This document shows, one piece after another, positions 16,436 to 23,464 of a DNA stretch of 64,000 bases. Position 1 is the first letter of the stretch, and each line of letters begins with the position of its first letter. A program made the position numbers and the translations under genes. The DNA is from Prauserella muralis (lineage in GTDB: Bacteria > Actinomycetota > Actinomycetes > Mycobacteriales > Pseudonocardiaceae), in the NCBI RefSeq assembly GCF_003202285.1, contig NZ_MASW01000002.1:1302001-1366000 (forward strand). Direction: 5' to 3'. Under the pieces are notes generated by a model. That model had not been told where the DNA came from and did not search any database. It saw only the letters and a program-made list of their open reading frames with translations.

Positions 16436-16906
16436 ATGGTTCACGAGGACACGGACGACGCGGACGGCGCCCGCGTGGTGAACGGCCGGTCCCGGAGCGC
16501 TCGTGAGTTCCTGGGGGACGTGCGCACACAGGTGCGGACGCTGCTGAGGGACTGGGACACCGACACGGCGATCGACGCGGTGCTCGTCGCCGATGAACTG
16601 GTCAGCCGGAGAGTGCGGCACGGGCCACCGCCGGCCGCGGTGCGGCTTGCCCTCGATTCCGCCTCGGGTGCCCTTGTCGTGGAGCTGGACGGCGCCGGCC
16701 CGGCATGTTCCGCCGACCGCTGTGCCGACTGTGCCGCGGGCGCCCGGCTTCTCGATGCGCTCGGCGTCTCCGTTCGCGAGTGCCGGGCCGAGTTCCGCTT
16801 GTCCCGGCGCCCTCGATTCCAGGCGACCCAGCGCGTCCGGAGTGGACAGTTCGGCGACGCGGGCAAGCGGGTGCCCGCACCGCGGCGGCAGACCCTGCCT
16901 GGATGA
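16436..16906 (+). CDS. Degenerate RsbW-like ATP-binding (anti-sigma kinase family) protein
   Basis: A 156-residue protein. Residues about 15-70 (SAREFLGDVRTQVRTLL, VLVADELVSRRVRHGPPPAA) align with the helix and N-box of HATPase_c_2 anti-sigma factors such as RsbW. LVVELDGAGPA matches the usual VEVxDxSP box. The N-box Asn of the usual SELVTNAVRHG is replaced, and the glycine-rich ATP lid is not recognisable, so kinase activity is doubtful. A Cys-rich stretch (CSADRCADCAAG) is unusual and could bind a metal. The ATG at 16436 follows GAGGAGG. The gene follows the PP2C and cobalamin genes by 196 bases and may be part of the same partner switch. Confidence 0.65.
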   Translation: MVHEDTDDADGARVVNGRSRSAREFLGDVRTQVRTLLRDWDTDTAIDAVLVADELVSRRVRHGPPPAAVRLALDSASGALVVELDGAGPACSADRCADCAAGARLLDALGVSVRECRAEFRLSRRPRFQATQRVRSGQFGDAGKRVPAPRRQTLPG

Positions 16907-16934
16907 CCGGCGGCACCCAGTCGTCCAGGTAGTG

Positions 16935-16980
16935 CGGCCCCTGCCGTGCCTCCCGTCGAGAGCGAGGCGCGGCAGGGCCG
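16935..16980. terminator. Bidirectional hairpin between convergent genes
   Basis: CGGCCCCTGCCGTGCCTC pairs with GAGGCGCGGCAGGGCCG with one bulge and one mismatch. It lies between the RsbW-like gene and the converging cyanase gene and probably terminates both. Confidence 0.65.
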
Positions 16981-16998
16981 CTCCATGTCGGTGGACGC

Positions 16999-17448
16999 TC
17001 ACCATCGGTAGTCGAGGAACTTGCCGTCGAACGTGACGACCACGCGGTCACCGTCGGGGTCCGTGCGGCGGGCGATGTCGACGCGGAAGTTGATCGCGCT
17101 CATGATCCCGTCGCCGAACTCCTCGTGGATCAGTTCCTTCAGCGCGGGTCCGTACACCGCCAGTGCCTCGGTGAACCGGTAGATCGTCGGGTCGGCCATC
17201 ACCGCGGGATCGGTGCCACGGCTGGGTTGCCGCTGCAGGCTCTCGGCGACCGGCTCGTCGAGACCGAGCAGCGTGCACACCCGCTTGGCCTGCTCGGCGG
17301 TCATGGGGTGCTGGCCGAGCAGGGCCGCGGTCGTCCACACCAGAGGTGCGCCGATCTCCTCGGCGATCGTGGACCAGGAAAGGCCACGGCGGATCCGCGC
17401 GGCGACCACCAGGTCGGCGGCGTCGGACTTGCTCAGGATCGGGGTCAT
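16999..17448 (-). CDS. cynS: Cyanate hydratase (cyanase)
   Basis: A 149-residue protein of exactly the family length. The N-terminal helical domain (SWSTIAEEIGAPLVWTTAALLGQ is the usual region) is followed by the catalytic C-terminal domain. Arg91, Glu94 (YRFTEAL) and Ser117 (GIMSAINF) correspond to the catalytic Arg96, Glu99 and Ser122 of E. coli CynS, and the protein ends in the conserved GKFLDYRW. It converts cyanate plus bicarbonate to carbamate and CO2, which gives ammonia. The ATG at 17448 follows GAGGAG. It is divergent from a formate/nitrite-family channel, with a 292-base promoter region between them. Confidence 0.97.
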   Translation of the reverse strand: MTPILSKSDAADLVVAARIRRGLSWSTIAEEIGAPLVWTTAALLGQHPMTAEQAKRVCTLLGLDEPVAESLQRQPSRGTDPAVMADPTIYRFTEALAVYGPALKELIHEEFGDGIMSAINFRVDIARRTDPDGDRVVVTFDGKFLDYRW

Positions 17449-17554
17449 GTCGGCTCCTCGGGTCGGCGGGCGCCGACCAGCGTGCCGTGCCGATCGGCGG
17501 GGAAGCCACGCTCGCAGGCCGCCGACACGCAGTGTTCACGTCGGCAGGCGTGGT

Positions 17555-17567
17555 GTTGCGACGCAAC
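17555..17567. promoter_or_regulatory. Palindrome in the cynS/FNT intergenic region
   Basis: GTTGCGACGCAAC is a 13-bp palindrome around a central A. It lies 107 bases upstream of cynS and 174 bases upstream of the channel gene, so it could control either or both. Confidence 0.4.
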
Positions 17568-17576
17568 GGCGCGGCC

Positions 17577-17592
17577 GTTACGGCGGCGTTAC
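17577..17592. promoter_or_regulatory. Possible GlnR-type half-site pair
   Basis: GTTAC-N6-GTTAC matches the spacing of actinobacterial GlnR boxes (gTnAC-N6-GaAAC) with two mismatches in the second half. Nitrogen control would fit a cyanase gene. This is a weak match, and no second box pair follows. Confidence 0.25.
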
Positions 17593-17740
17593 CTTCGGGA
17601 CCGGTGCCGGGCGGCGGGCGTGAGAGGGCTGTGACTCGATGCTCGCAGCGGCGTCATCCGCAGGAAACGTCGCGCGCTCAGACTCGTGCGGGTCGAGTTC
17701 CCCACCGCCCTGACCGATCCCCAGCGAGAGAGCCAGCCCC

Positions 17741-18592
17741 ATGTCGTATGTGAATCCGCCTGATTTCGTCGCCAAGATGATCGACGCGGGTGAGGCCAAG
17801 GTCTTCATGTCCACCCGCGACACCGTGATCCGGGCGTACATGGCGGGCGCCATCCTGGCGCTGGCCGCCGCGTTCGCCGTTACGGTCACCGTGCAGACAG
17901 GCAACGCCCTCGTTGGCGCGCTGCTGTTCCCCGTCGGGTTCTGCATGTTGTACCTGCTGGGCTTCGACCTCTTGACGGGCGTGTTCACTCTGGCGCCGCT
18001 CGCCTTGCTCGACCGGCGGCCCGGGGTGCGGGTCAGGTCCATCCTGCGCAACTGGGGCCTGGTGTTCGTCGGCAACTTCGCCGGTGCGCTGACCGTGGCG
18101 CTGATGATGGCCGTGATCGTGACGTTCGGATTCTCCGTGGATCCCAACGAGATCGGCCAACGGCTCGGCGAGATCGGCACCGACCGCACCGTCGGCTACG
18201 CCGATCATGGTGCGGCGGGCATGCTGACGTTGTTCATCCGTGGCGTGCTGTGCAACTGGATGGTGTCCACCGGCGTCGTGGCCGCGATGATGTCGACGTC
18301 GGTGTCCGGCAAGGTCATCGCCATGTGGATGCCCATCCTGGTGTTCTTCTACATGGGCTTCGAGCACTCGGTCGTCAACATGTTCCTGTTCCCCTCCGGG
18401 CTGATGCTGGGCGGCGACTTCTCCGTTGCCGACTATTTCATCTGGAACGAGATTCCGACCGTGGTCGGCAACCTGGTGGGCGGGCTGACCTTCGTCGGCC
18501 TCACCCTCTACGCCACACACGCCCGCACCGGTGCGACCCGCAACCCGGGCACCCTGGACGACTTCACGGTCCCGGACAAGGTCAACGCCTGA
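17741..18592 (+). CDS. Formate/nitrite transporter (FNT) family channel
   Basis: A 283-residue protein with six predicted membrane helices and the FNT signatures. The GFDLLTGVFTL loop lies at residues 74-84. The GFEHSVVNMFLFP segment contains His209, which corresponds to the central His209 of E. coli FocA. FNT proteins conduct small monovalent anions such as formate, nitrite, hydrosulfide or lactate. Adjacency and divergence with cyanase suggest the anion here may be cyanate, nitrite or bicarbonate; this is inference only. The ATG at 17741 follows a weak GAGAGAG site. A 21-bp repeat array follows the stop. Confidence 0.92.
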   Translation: MSYVNPPDFVAKMIDAGEAKVFMSTRDTVIRAYMAGAILALAAAFAVTVTVQTGNALVGALLFPVGFCMLYLLGFDLLTGVFTLAPLALLDRRPGVRVRSILRNWGLVFVGNFAGALTVALMMAVIVTFGFSVDPNEIGQRLGEIGTDRTVGYADHGAAGMLTLFIRGVLCNWMVSTGVVAAMMSTSVSGKVIAMWMPILVFFYMGFEHSVVNMFLFPSGLMLGGDFSVADYFIWNEIPTVVGNLVGGLTFVGLTLYATHARTGATRNPGTLDDFTVPDKVNA

Positions 18593-18603
18593 CGGCCGGC
18601 AGA

Positions 18604-18666
18604 CCCGCGAGTCCTGCGCTCAAGCCCGCGAGTCCTGCGCTCAGGTCCGCGAGTTCTGCGCTCGGC
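18604..18666. repeat. Three direct copies of a 21-bp intergenic repeat
   Basis: Three consecutive units (18604-18624, 18625-18645, 18646-18666) share the core CCGCGAGTYCTGCGCTC. The array starts 12 bases after the FNT stop and ends 17 bases before the stop of the converging gene. The same unit, with GTTC for GCTC, builds the larger array at 42297-42482. Confidence 0.9.
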
Positions 18667-18683
18667 TGGGCAGACGGTGCGGG

Positions 18684-19280
18684 TCAGGCTCGGCCGGCGG
18701 GGAGCGGGGTCCAGGCCAGCCGCTCCAGTGCGCGGTCGGCCGCGGCGAGGTCGAAGTGGTGCGGGTCAACGCGGTCCGACCCCCACCACTCGACCAGCTC
18801 GGTGTGCTCAGGATGCGCCGGGTCCCCGAGTCCCTCGACGAACTCCGCATAGCCCGGCACCCCGCCAACGTCCTCGGGTGGGCACGCTCCCTGACCGTCG
18901 ACGCAGCGCGGGTAGCGCACTCCGGGCTCCGGAGCCGTGACCGCCTCGACGGTCAGCAGGTGCTGCCAGTCGTCACCGAAGTCGTAGACATAGCCCGCCG
19001 TATCGCCCGCCCCCACCAGCCGAGAAAGCGTCACCGCGGAGTCATCGACCACGCCGTCATCCCAGTCCGGGTCGGGCGGCCCGTAGCGGACACGGTGGAT
19101 GTCGAACTCGTACAGATGCGCGTTCTGCCAGCCCATCGCTGCCTGCACGACCTGGTGCAACACCGCCAGGCTCATGTCGCCCGGCACCTCGACCACCCGT
19201 CGTATGAGCGGTTCGGCATCGACCAGCACGATCTCGATGCGGAAGATCTTCGTCTTCGCCGTCACCTGAAGCTTCGCCAT
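18684..19280 (-). CDS. pRiA4b ORF-3-like family protein
   Basis: A 198-residue protein. IFRIEIVLVDAEPLIRRVVEVP (start of domain), LHQVVQAAMGWQNAHLYEF, YVYDFGDDWQHLLTVE and YPRCVDGQGACPPEDVGG are the hallmarks of the pRiA4b ORF-3-like (IS1096 TnpR-like) domain family. The molecular function is unknown. Relatives occur on plasmids and as passengers of some insertion sequences, but no transposase or terminal repeats are present here. The ATG at 19280 is preferred over a TTG at 19319 because the family similarity starts there. It converges on the FNT gene across the repeat array. Confidence 0.85.
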   Translation of the reverse strand: MAKLQVTAKTKIFRIEIVLVDAEPLIRRVVEVPGDMSLAVLHQVVQAAMGWQNAHLYEFDIHRVRYGPPDPDWDDGVVDDSAVTLSRLVGAGDTAGYVYDFGDDWQHLLTVEAVTAPEPGVRYPRCVDGQGACPPEDVGGVPGYAEFVEGLGDPAHPEHTELVEWWGSDRVDPHHFDLAAADRALERLAWTPLPAGRA

Positions 19281-19480
19281 GCCCGCGATGCTTCCACCGA
19301 ACCCGATCTGTCCGAACAACCCGGTCCTCTGTCAGTGGAGGCTTGGCAGATCACCCGATCGTATTCGCTCAGGTGTTCGAGTATCGCGCTACCATGATGG
19401 GGTGTCCGAGACATCGACTACCAGCGCCAGCGCTGTGCTGAGCGGTCCGCGGGCTCGGCGGCGGCCGTTACGGTGGAGCA

Positions 19481-19846
19481 ATGCCGCGCATCGATTACGT
19501 GATCTGGTATGTGGAGTCGCTCGCCCGCTCCGTCGAGTTCTACCGCGACGTGCTCGGGTTCGAGGTACGGATCGAGGGTGACGGTTATGTCGAGTTCACG
19601 ATGGACAACACCAAGTTCGCCTTGTTCGAGCGCACCAAGCTGCCGGAACTCATCGGCGGTGAGGGTGGCAGCGCACCATGCGGCGAGATCGGGTTCATCG
19701 TCGAGGACGTGGATGCCGAGGCGCGCCGGTTGCGGGAGGCCGGCGTGCCGATCCTCACCGGGCCCGTCGACCGGCCGTGGCGCGAGCGGACCCTGCACAT
19801 TGCCGACCCGGACGGCAATGTCGTCGAGTTCGCTCAGAAGCTGTGA
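19481..19846 (+). CDS. VOC (glyoxalase/bleomycin-resistance) family protein
   Basis: A 121-residue protein with the paired beta-alpha-beta-beta-beta modules of the VOC superfamily. The N-terminal half is DYVIWYVESLARSVEFYRDVLGFEV. The C-terminal half reads GFIVEDVDAEARRLREAGV and ends in ADPDGNVVEFAQ, which carries the usual metal-site Glu. A specific substrate cannot be assigned; lyase, dioxygenase and drug-binding roles all occur in this family. Its TGA overlaps the GTG of the following methyltransferase, so the two are co-translated. Confidence 0.85.
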   Translation: MPRIDYVIWYVESLARSVEFYRDVLGFEVRIEGDGYVEFTMDNTKFALFERTKLPELIGGEGGSAPCGEIGFIVEDVDAEARRLREAGVPILTGPVDRPWRERTLHIADPDGNVVEFAQKL

Positions 19847-20400
19847 CCGCGGCCGACGACCGGCGGCGCTGGAACGCCCGCTACGAGGCTGCCGCACCGA
19901 CCTTCGAGCCGCACCCGCTGGTCGCCGAGGCGCTCGCGGCCGGTCTGCCGGACGGGCCTGTGCTGGAGCTGGCGTGCGGACCGTCCGGAAGCGCCCTCGT
20001 GCTGGCCGAGACCGGCCGAGAGGTGGTGGCTGTTGATGTCTCGGACGTCGCGCTCGCGCAGCTGGCCGCAGAGTCCCGGCGGCGAGGCCTCGGCGTCCGG
20101 TGTGTCGAGGCCGATGTGCCCTCCTACCGGCCACAGCGCCGGTTCGCCCTCGTGCTCGCCACTCGCTACTGGGATGCGAGCGCCTTCCGTGTCGCGTGCG
20201 CCGCGGTGCGTCCGGGCGGACTGCTCGGCTGGGAGGCGCTGGCCGACCGGGACGCCATCGGGTCACGCCGCTGGCATGTCCGCCACGGTGAGCTCGGAGA
20301 CCGGCTGCCCGCCGGGTTCACCGTCCTCACCGAGGACTACCTCGACACCGGCGGCCGGGCGACGAGCCGGTTGCTCGCCCGCCTCACGGGCGGCCCCTGA
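19843..20400 (+). CDS. SAM-dependent methyltransferase
   Basis: A 185-residue protein starting at GTG 19843, which overlaps the VOC stop as GTGA. It opens with RRRWNARYE, a typical start of TehB/thiopurine-type methyltransferases. VLELACGPSGSALVLAETG is motif I, and VVAVDVSDVALAQLA supplies the acid that binds the SAM ribose. The C-terminal half is short. The last 17 bases overlap the converging KDPG aldolase gene. The substrate is unknown; in some relatives this fold modifies small toxic compounds. Confidence 0.82.
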   Translation: MTAADDRRRWNARYEAAAPTFEPHPLVAEALAAGLPDGPVLELACGPSGSALVLAETGREVVAVDVSDVALAQLAAESRRRGLGVRCVEADVPSYRPQRRFALVLATRYWDASAFRVACAAVRPGGLLGWEALADRDAIGSRRWHVRHGELGDRLPAGFTVLTEDYLDTGGRATSRLLARLTGGP

Positions 20401-20995
20401 TCGCCTCGCTCAACGCGGCCAGAGCCTCCGGGTCGGACAGCGCCGAGCCGACGGCGACTCCGCGGCAGCCCGCGGCCAGAAACGTGGCCGCGTTGCCCGC
20501 GTCGATCCCGCCGGTGGCAACGAACCGCACCTCCGGGAACGGACCCCGCTGAGCGGAGATCCATCCGGGCCCCAGCTGTGCCGCGGGAAACGCCTTGAGC
20601 CAGCTGAGCCCTTCCGCGAGCGCCTTCGCGATCTCCGTGGCCGTCGCGACACCGGGCAGGTGCGGCAGTCCCGCCGCCCGCGACGCCGCCACGACCTCGG
20701 CGTGCAGCCCGGGGCCGACGGTGAAGCCCACACCGAGCTCACGTACGGCGCGGAACTGCTCGGCCGTGGTGACCGTGCCCGCGCCGACGACCCTGCCGGT
20801 GCCGCGAGCAGCGTCCAGGGCCGCCCGCAACGACGGCAGCGCGTCCGGCGTCTGCACGGGCACCTCGACCAGCTCGACGCCGAACTCCCAGGCCTGCTCG
20901 CACATCGCCACCGTCGCATCGGGACTCAGGCCCCGGAAGATGCCGACCACCGGATGCCTGCCCAGATGCCGCTCGAAGAACTCAGCGCTGTCCAT
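20384..20995 (-). CDS. eda: 2-keto-3-deoxy-6-phosphogluconate (KDPG) aldolase
   Basis: A 203-residue class I aldolase. GIFRGL, VELVEVPVQTP, VGAGTVTT, the Schiff-base Lys in LSWLKAFPAAQLGPGW and the phosphate-binding FVATGGIDAGN are all characteristic. It cleaves KDPG to pyruvate and glyceraldehyde-3-phosphate. The ATG at 20995 follows GGAGGGGAG; its start overlaps the IclR stop by 14 bases. Together with the upstream sugar kinase it completes the lower Entner-Doudoroff or hexuronate branch. Confidence 0.9.
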   Translation of the reverse strand: MDSAEFFERHLGRHPVVGIFRGLSPDATVAMCEQAWEFGVELVEVPVQTPDALPSLRAALDAARGTGRVVGAGTVTTAEQFRAVRELGVGFTVGPGLHAEVVAASRAAGLPHLPGVATATEIAKALAEGLSWLKAFPAAQLGPGWISAQRGPFPEVRFVATGGIDAGNAATFLAAGCRGVAVGSALSDPEALAALSEAIRGRP

Positions 20996-21743
20996 GCCCT
21001 TCTCCCCTCCAGCCCAGCGCACGGGACACCTCGTGGGCCGCCGCGCGAAAGTCGTCCAGGTGCCGCCGTAGCTCGTCGAGCGGTGCCACCGCGCGCAGGG
21101 CCGTCACCGAGATCCCGTGCGTCACCCGGCCGCGCGCGTCGAACACCGGCAACGCCACACAGTTGATGTAGTCCTCGTGCTCGCCGTCGTCCTCGGCCCA
21201 CCCGCGATGGCGCACGAGATCCAGCTGCCGCTCCAGCTCGCGCCGGCTCGTGATGGTGGTGCCGGTGAAGCGGTGGAACGTGGCCGTGGTAAGGAGACGG
21301 TCCCGGGTTTCGGCATCCTGGTGCGCGACGACGACCTTCGCCACTGCCGCCGTGTGCGTGTGCGCGGGGAGTCCGATCCGCGAACCCATCGCGACACTGC
21401 CCGTGCCGTCGACCTTGTCGACGTACACGATGTGCTCGCCGGACAGCTCGCCGAGATGCACGGTGTGGCCGTGCCGCCCGGCCAGCTCGCGCAGCACCGG
21501 GTGCGCCAGCGAGCGCGCCTCGACCTGGTCGAGCGCCAGCTGGCCGAGCGCGATCAGCTGGAAACCCATCGCGTAGCGGCCCTCGGGCACGCGGCGCACG
21601 AAGCCGCGGTCCTCCAGAGTCTGCAGCAGGCGCAGCGCGGTGGACTTGTGCACACCGAGATGCTCGGCCACGTCGCCGAGCGAACGGTGCCGACCGGAGA
21701 CGAAGCCGATGACGTCAAGCGCGCGGGCGACCGTCTGCGACAT
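20982..21743 (-). CDS. IclR-family transcriptional regulator of the kdgK-eda operon
   Basis: A 253-residue protein with an N-terminal winged HTH (SLGDVAEHLGVHKSTALRLL) and a C-terminal IclR effector domain (GLPAHTHTAAVAKVVVA, ALPVFDARGRVTHGISVTA). Resembles KdgR, which responds to 2-keto-3-deoxygluconate. The ATG at 21743 lies inside the end of the kinase gene (29-base overlap), and its own end overlaps eda. It is therefore co-transcribed with the genes it probably controls, acting at the inverted repeat in front of the kinase. Confidence 0.9.
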   Translation of the reverse strand: MSQTVARALDVIGFVSGRHRSLGDVAEHLGVHKSTALRLLQTLEDRGFVRRVPEGRYAMGFQLIALGQLALDQVEARSLAHPVLRELAGRHGHTVHLGELSGEHIVYVDKVDGTGSVAMGSRIGLPAHTHTAAVAKVVVAHQDAETRDRLLTTATFHRFTGTTITSRRELERQLDLVRHRGWAEDDGEHEDYINCVALPVFDARGRVTHGISVTALRAVAPLDELRRHLDDFRAAAHEVSRALGWRGEGHGQR

Positions 21744-22659
21744 GGCTGCCCACTCCCTTCCGGTCGGCGGGGGAGAGGCCGGCGAGGTCGGACGGCGAGC
21801 GCAGCACCCGCGCCGCCAGGCGGTGCCCCAGCCGCAGCCGCTCCGGCTCGTCGAGCCCGTCGAGCAACCCGCTGAGCCAGCCCGCCGCGAACGCGTCGCC
21901 CGCGCCGACCGCGTCCACCACCTCGACGCGGCACGACGGCTCCCGGTAGGTTCCGGACGGCGTGAACGCCACGGCCTCCACCTCCGCGTCCTTGACGATG
22001 AGATACGGAGGTTCGGGCAGCAGCGCCCGCACACTCTCGGCCGTGGTCGTGCCCCACAGCGTGTGGGCCTCGTCCCTGCCCACAAACACGACGTCCGACG
22101 CCCGTGCCAGTGCGCGGAGCTCGTCGCCGCCGCCGTCCGGCCACAGGGCCGCGCGGTGGTTGACGTCGAAGCTCAGCAGCGACGGCGCGAGCGGGCGATC
22201 GTGCACCAGCCGCCGGACGAGGTCGTGGCACGGCTTCGACAGGGCGGGCGTGATGCCGGTGAGGTGGGTGACACGCGGGTGGCGCGCCGCCCACGCCGCG
22301 AGGTCGCCGGTGCTCAGCGCCGACGCGGCCGAACCCGTCCGGTAGTAGTAGACGGAGGTTCCCGTGGGTGCCGGGTCCTTGAAATAGACGGCGGTGGGCC
22401 GCCGCGGGTCCCTGCGGACCAGGGAGACGTCCACGCCATGGCCGCGCAGCGTGTCGACGACGAGATCGCCCAGCGGGTCCGCTCCGACCGCGCTGGCCCA
22501 CGCCGCCGAGTGCCCGAGCATGGCGAGCGACGCGGCGACATTGGACTCGGCGCCTCCCGGCCGGAGGAGGAAGGTTGACCGGGCGTCGAGCCTGCCGCCG
22601 GGCTGCGGCGTCACCATCACCATGGTCTCGCCGATCGTCAGCACGTCGGCAGCACTCAC
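21715..22659 (-). CDS. kdgK: PfkB-family kinase, probable 2-keto-3-deoxygluconate kinase
   Basis: A 314-residue ribokinase-fold protein. ADVLTIGETMVMVTP at the start and RPGGAESNVAASLAMLG are typical of KDG kinases. The C-terminal VDAVGAGDAFAAGW holds the catalytic Asp and anion hole. It would phosphorylate 2-keto-3-deoxygluconate to KDPG, the substrate of the aldolase two genes downstream. Fructokinase is the main alternative, but the neighbouring KDPG aldolase argues for KDG. The GTG at 22659 is the start. An IclR-type operator lies directly upstream. Confidence 0.85.
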   Translation of the reverse strand: MSAADVLTIGETMVMVTPQPGGRLDARSTFLLRPGGAESNVAASLAMLGHSAAWASAVGADPLGDLVVDTLRGHGVDVSLVRRDPRRPTAVYFKDPAPTGTSVYYYRTGSAASALSTGDLAAWAARHPRVTHLTGITPALSKPCHDLVRRLVHDRPLAPSLLSFDVNHRAALWPDGGGDELRALARASDVVFVGRDEAHTLWGTTTAESVRALLPEPPYLIVKDAEVEAVAFTPSGTYREPSCRVEVVDAVGAGDAFAAGWLSGLLDGLDEPERLRLGHRLAARVLRSPSDLAGLSPADRKGVGSHVADGRPRA

Positions 22660-22669
22660 TGACCCTCCC

Positions 22670-22706
22670 GTTGCACATATTGCAATGACTGATCGATATG
22701 TGCAAC
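22670..22706. promoter_or_regulatory. KdgR/IclR-type operator
   Basis: GTTGCACATAT (22670-22680) and ATATGTGCAAC (22696-22706) form a perfect 11-bp inverted repeat with a 15-base spacer. Within it, TTGCACATATTGCAA (22671-22685) is itself palindromic. Position immediately upstream of the GTG start of kdgK suggests repression by the co-encoded IclR protein. Confidence 0.7.
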
Positions 22707-22713
22707 GCTAACA

Positions 22714-22750
22714 CACAGCGCGCGGTGCCCGGCAGGCACCGCGCGCTGTG
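22714..22750. terminator. Strong hairpin terminator
   Basis: CACAGCGCGCGGTGCC (22714-22729) and GGCACCGCGCGCTGTG (22735-22750) form a perfect 16-bp stem with a 5-base loop. It ends the minus-strand GntR-ABC operon, whose last gene stops at 22766, and lies just upstream of the kdgK operator. Confidence 0.85.
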
Positions 22751-22765
22751 GATCCCCCTTTCCGG

Positions 22766-23464
22766 CTACGCCGTTGCGCGGCGCAGTGTCAGGTAGCCGA
22801 GGCCGGCGAGCAGCACCGCCAGGATGAACGGGTAGCCGGCGAACAGGCTGAACGCCGACTGCTCGGTGAAGAACCGGCCCACGGCGGGCCACCAGCCCCG
22901 CCAGGTGGCGAGGACGGCCAGTGCGATCGCGGCCGCGGCGATTCCGATCCACAGTGTCCAGACGCCGAAGGCGCCCCACCGCTTCAGCACGATGCCCGTG
23001 TAGACGCCGAGGAAGGACAGAAACAGGAACGGCACCAGATACACGAGCAGCTGCAGCACCGGGTTCGACGTCTCCATGAACGGCAGCCCGAAGAACCGGA
23101 CGTGCAGCCCCCAACCGTTCGTGGCCTCCTCGATGAGCCGCATCCCGTACAGCAGTACGGAGTAGAGCAGGGCCTGGCCGAGAATGAACATCGACGTCGC
23201 CGCGAAGAACACCCGCCGCGTGACGCTGAGGCCCAGCGCGAAGGGGAAGAACTGCGTCATCGTCTGCAGGTGTGCGATCAGCAGCGTGAGATAGATCGAC
23301 ACCATCCCGCCGGTGATCCGCCCCTCCGGCGGAGCGACGTCGCTGATCACCGCGAAGACGCCCACGTTGCCCAGGAAAGCCAGCGCCAGGATCAGAACCG
23401 GGAACCCGAGCGCCATCAGCCAGTTGACGAACTGGATGCGCACAACTCTCCACACCAGACTCAT
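22766..23464 (-). CDS. ABC transporter membrane subunit
   Basis: A 232-residue membrane protein with about six predicted hydrophobic segments. The N-terminal pair of helices is split by an extracellular loop, and a PFLFLSFLGVYTGIVLKRWG segment lies in the middle. It does not match sugar importer permeases and reads like the integral subunits of YtrC/ABC-2-like exporters of unknown substrate. Its start overlaps the stop of the ATPase gene (ATGA), and the two are preceded by a GntR-type regulator, which together form a YtrA-YtrB-like operon. Confidence 0.75.
   Translation of the reverse strand: MSLVWRVVRIQFVNWLMALGFPVLILALAFLGNVGVFAVISDVAPPEGRITGGMVSIYLTLLIAHLQTMTQFFPFALGLSVTRRVFFAATSMFILGQALLYSVLLYGMRLIEEATNGWGLHVRFFGLPFMETSNPVLQLLVYLVPFLFLSFLGVYTGIVLKRWGAFGVWTLWIGIAAAAIALAVLATWRGWWPAVGRFFTEQSAFSLFAGYPFILAVLLAGLGYLTLRRATA

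Noticed and set aside
18684-19280. Insertion sequence, because the pRiA4b ORF-3-like protein is related to an IS1096 passenger
   Set aside because: No transposase, no terminal inverted repeats and no target duplication are visible; the repeats nearby belong to the 21-bp family.
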